From: Cavenderia fasciculata
Taxonomy: Eukaryota; Evosea; Eumycetozoa; Acytosteliales; Cavenderiaceae
Direction of reading: 5' to 3'
Length of the DNA stretch: 64,000 nt
NCBI RefSeq assembly: GCF_000203815.1
Contig: NW_004457708.1
Coordinates: 1,178,001-1,242,000, forward strand
Below are positions 62,229 to 64,000 of the stretch, one piece after another. The position numbers and the translations under genes were made by a program. The notes beneath the pieces were generated by a model. That model was given only the letters and a program-made list of their open reading frames with translations, did no database searches and had not been told where the DNA came from. The first letter of the stretch is position 1; each line of letters begins with the position of its first letter.

Positions 62229-63706
62229 CTAGGGGTCCCCATCCACCCAAATTTGAGTAGAGTCAACACCATTAAACCCAAGACCCTTGAGGTATTCCAG
62301 AACTGGTGGAATACACTTTACACCCTTTGGGGAGTAATGACCAGAATTATCAGCCAAGCCGAACATAATGCTCTCGAGGTTTGAATTCTCTTTCATTTTG
62401 AATTTCCCGGCACAAATGACTGGTTCACCTTTTCCGAGCTGGGAGTGGGCAATGTATGTCTTGTTTCCACCTTTTTCATCATTTTGTAGAACATAGATGA
62501 TGGCTTGTTTGGGTGTGTATACCCAATAGTATGAGAAACCTATTGGAGTACTATTGAGGATCTCACTTATGTTTTCCTTAAGTCTTACTCCAACCAGATT
62601 TCCATTCTCGACTCCTTTTATTAAACCCACACCATCTATAGCTTCGGGGTTAAAAGATCTTTTATGAACCCTGTCACAAAACCATTGGAAAATACCAACA
62701 GAGTATGTTTTAGTGTTCAAATCTAAAGGTATTACAACACCTTGTGATTTGGGGTCGATGAAGTTGAGTTTCCATTGTTGGTCAGGATTAAAAAAGTCCA
62801 CACGATTAGCTTGAACAGCACCAAACTTTGTTGATGATGAAGGGGGTGCCTCTAAAGCATTATCAAATGTGTCAATGAAAAAATAAGTGTCTTCTCGCCC
62901 TGTCCAAGTGTTACGCTTCACAGTCCACACATTTCCAGCACCCTCAACTCTATTGACCATTCTAACCGAATTTGAACCAGATTTTGTTGAAAGAATTTGA
63001 TTGGAATCTCTTCCATAAATAAAAAAGTTTGTTTCACCTTTCAGATGAGCTGGCTCCAGTCTAAATAATTCTGTTGGGTAACTATAAAAAAATCAATTAA
63101 TATTAATATTCAATTTAAAAAAAATTATAAAAGAAAATACTCTTACCTCATTTGGACATAGGTTTGAAGTGTTCCATCTTTTGATGCTAGAAGGTAGACG
63201 TTTTGATACATGACATTGGAGATTTGGAACCAGTTTTTATGTTCATCCATATACTGAATGAATTCCCATTGTTGATATAAATTATTATCATCTGTGTTCA
63301 AATGTCTAACCGAAGCATTGTAGCCGTTGCAATCTAGAACCATTTTGGTGGAGATTCCAGTATTTCGAGCTACTTGTACCATCCAATATCTTCCAGTGTT
63401 TTCGGGAACAGGCTCGAGGGTCCATTGTTGATAAAGATTGTCTGGTCTATATTCTTTTCTAGCTCTTGAACCTCCCGTATCAGCATCTAACCACCCTCCG
63501 TTGGCCCTTCGGTTCAAAATATTATAGGTATTCTCTTTGTTAGGGACTGGGAGAAATCTCCAATGTCGATTGTATTTTCCATCGGCTCTGCTTTTTCGGT
63601 CACAAAGTTGATCTTTCAATGCTCCACAATTCAAAACCATCCCAGTTGCGACCTGATAGATGTAATAGTAGGTATTATCGAATACATGAGAGTTATGATC
63701 ATCCAT
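62229..63706 (-). CDS. Ricin B-type lectin protein, calcium-up-regulated (Cup)-like
   Basis: Two exons, 63706-63147 and 63081-62229, join across a split codon to 470 aa. Residues about 10-180 form beta-trefoil (ricin B) repeats with QxW-type motifs (NLYQQWTLEPV, NLYQQWEFIQY, NRRANGGWLDAD), and a second trefoil-like part follows (QQWKLNFIDP). The C-terminal about 110 residues contain HSQLGKGEPVICAGKF and SIMFGLADNSGHYSPKG, a separate conserved module found in various protist and bacterial proteins. There is no signal peptide. Dictyostelium Cup proteins are cytosolic or membrane-associated lectin-like proteins induced by calcium; similarity to them is by domain type, not confirmed by alignment. 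Confidence 0.75.
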
Positions 63707-64000
63707 TATTATTTTTTTATCAATATTATATACAATTCTATTTCGTTTTTGATGAACTCAGGAAATACATACAAATCTCTCTATATTTATACTATTTTCA
63801 ATCAAACGTAAATGAATAAAAATAGCACTTGACAAAAATAGAAAACAACTTCAAGTGTGAACAACTATTGAGATCTATAGGGCGACCTCTCCCTCCTCCA
63901 TTATAGATTTTATTTATATGATAATCAAGGTTTAGAGATCTCGTGAGCCTGCATCACCCTCCAAAGAAAAAAAGATTAGAAACCGTTTCTAATTTTGTCA
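63707..64000. other. Intergenic, upstream of the lectin gene
   Basis: AT-rich with no supported gene; presumably the promoter of the minus-strand gene starting at 63706. Confidence 0.5.

Noticed and set aside
1-64000. CRISPR arrays, operons or bacterial-type regulatory sites
   Set aside because: The tandem repeats found are microsatellites, and the genes are spliced eukaryotic genes.

Overview
The window is nuclear DNA of a dictyostelid social amoeba. The evidence is its AT-rich, intron-rich genes with short introns (mostly GTAAGT or GTATGT donors and T-rich TTTAG acceptors), poly-Q and poly-N runs, ATT/AAC microsatellites, TAA-biased stops, and familiar dictyostelid families (Ca-regulated aspartate/glutamate carrier, ricin-B lectin protein, IPT/TIG secreted protein, large ankyrin families). 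The species cannot be fixed from sequence alone; a Cavenderia-like or Polysphondylium-like genome would fit. No rRNA, tRNA, CRISPR or intact mobile element was recognised.

Layout. 0.07-7.3 kb: a secreted IPT/TIG-like protein, a two-domain mRNA capping enzyme (tunnel-family RNA triphosphatase fused to guanylyltransferase), and a large helical protein on the minus strand. 7.4-16.7 kb: four tandem plus-strand ankyrin genes (AnkA1-A4). 16.8-21.7 kb, minus strand: a deubiquitinase with two N-terminal starch-binding-like (CBM20) domains, and an aralar/citrin-type mitochondrial carrier. 22.9-25.6 kb: a small secreted protein, an orphan exon, and a broken Crinkler-type NTPase gene. 25.9-31.2 kb: a second ankyrin group on the plus strand (a relic, a damaged copy AnkC1, an intact copy AnkC2). 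31.2-37.4 kb: a gene graveyard with decayed exons of unrecognised genes, a perfect 102-bp direct repeat and an orphan small-heat-shock-protein fragment. 37.5-46.4 kb and 49.8-60.5 kb: a minus-strand ankyrin cluster (AnkB0-B7), most members carrying a C2H2-like header. Interspersed are a 166-aa orphan gene, an LRR/F-box-like gene and a small GPI-anchored cysteine-rich protein. 60.7-63.7 kb: a lysosomal di-N-acetylchitobiase and a ricin-B lectin-type protein, both minus strand.

How it hangs together. The dominant theme is birth and death of one ankyrin superfamily: about 14 copies or relics in 53 kb. They share a non-ankyrin N-terminal module (IxKLPHLGMISKYAMPWDFI), then repeats of the type FLHxNRTEGCTTxAMDxAAxNGHLxIVK, then a short acidic C-terminal module. 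Introns sit at one fixed point of the repeat and are phase 0, so exons can be lost or duplicated without breaking frame. About half the copies look intact (A1, A2, A4, C2, B5, B7), one is rescued on paper by a shifted splice acceptor (A3), and the rest carry one or more frame breaks. The other genes are mostly housekeeping or secretory genes. The most unusual single gene is the CBM20-deubiquitinase, whose domain pairing suggests a link between ubiquitin removal and glycogen.
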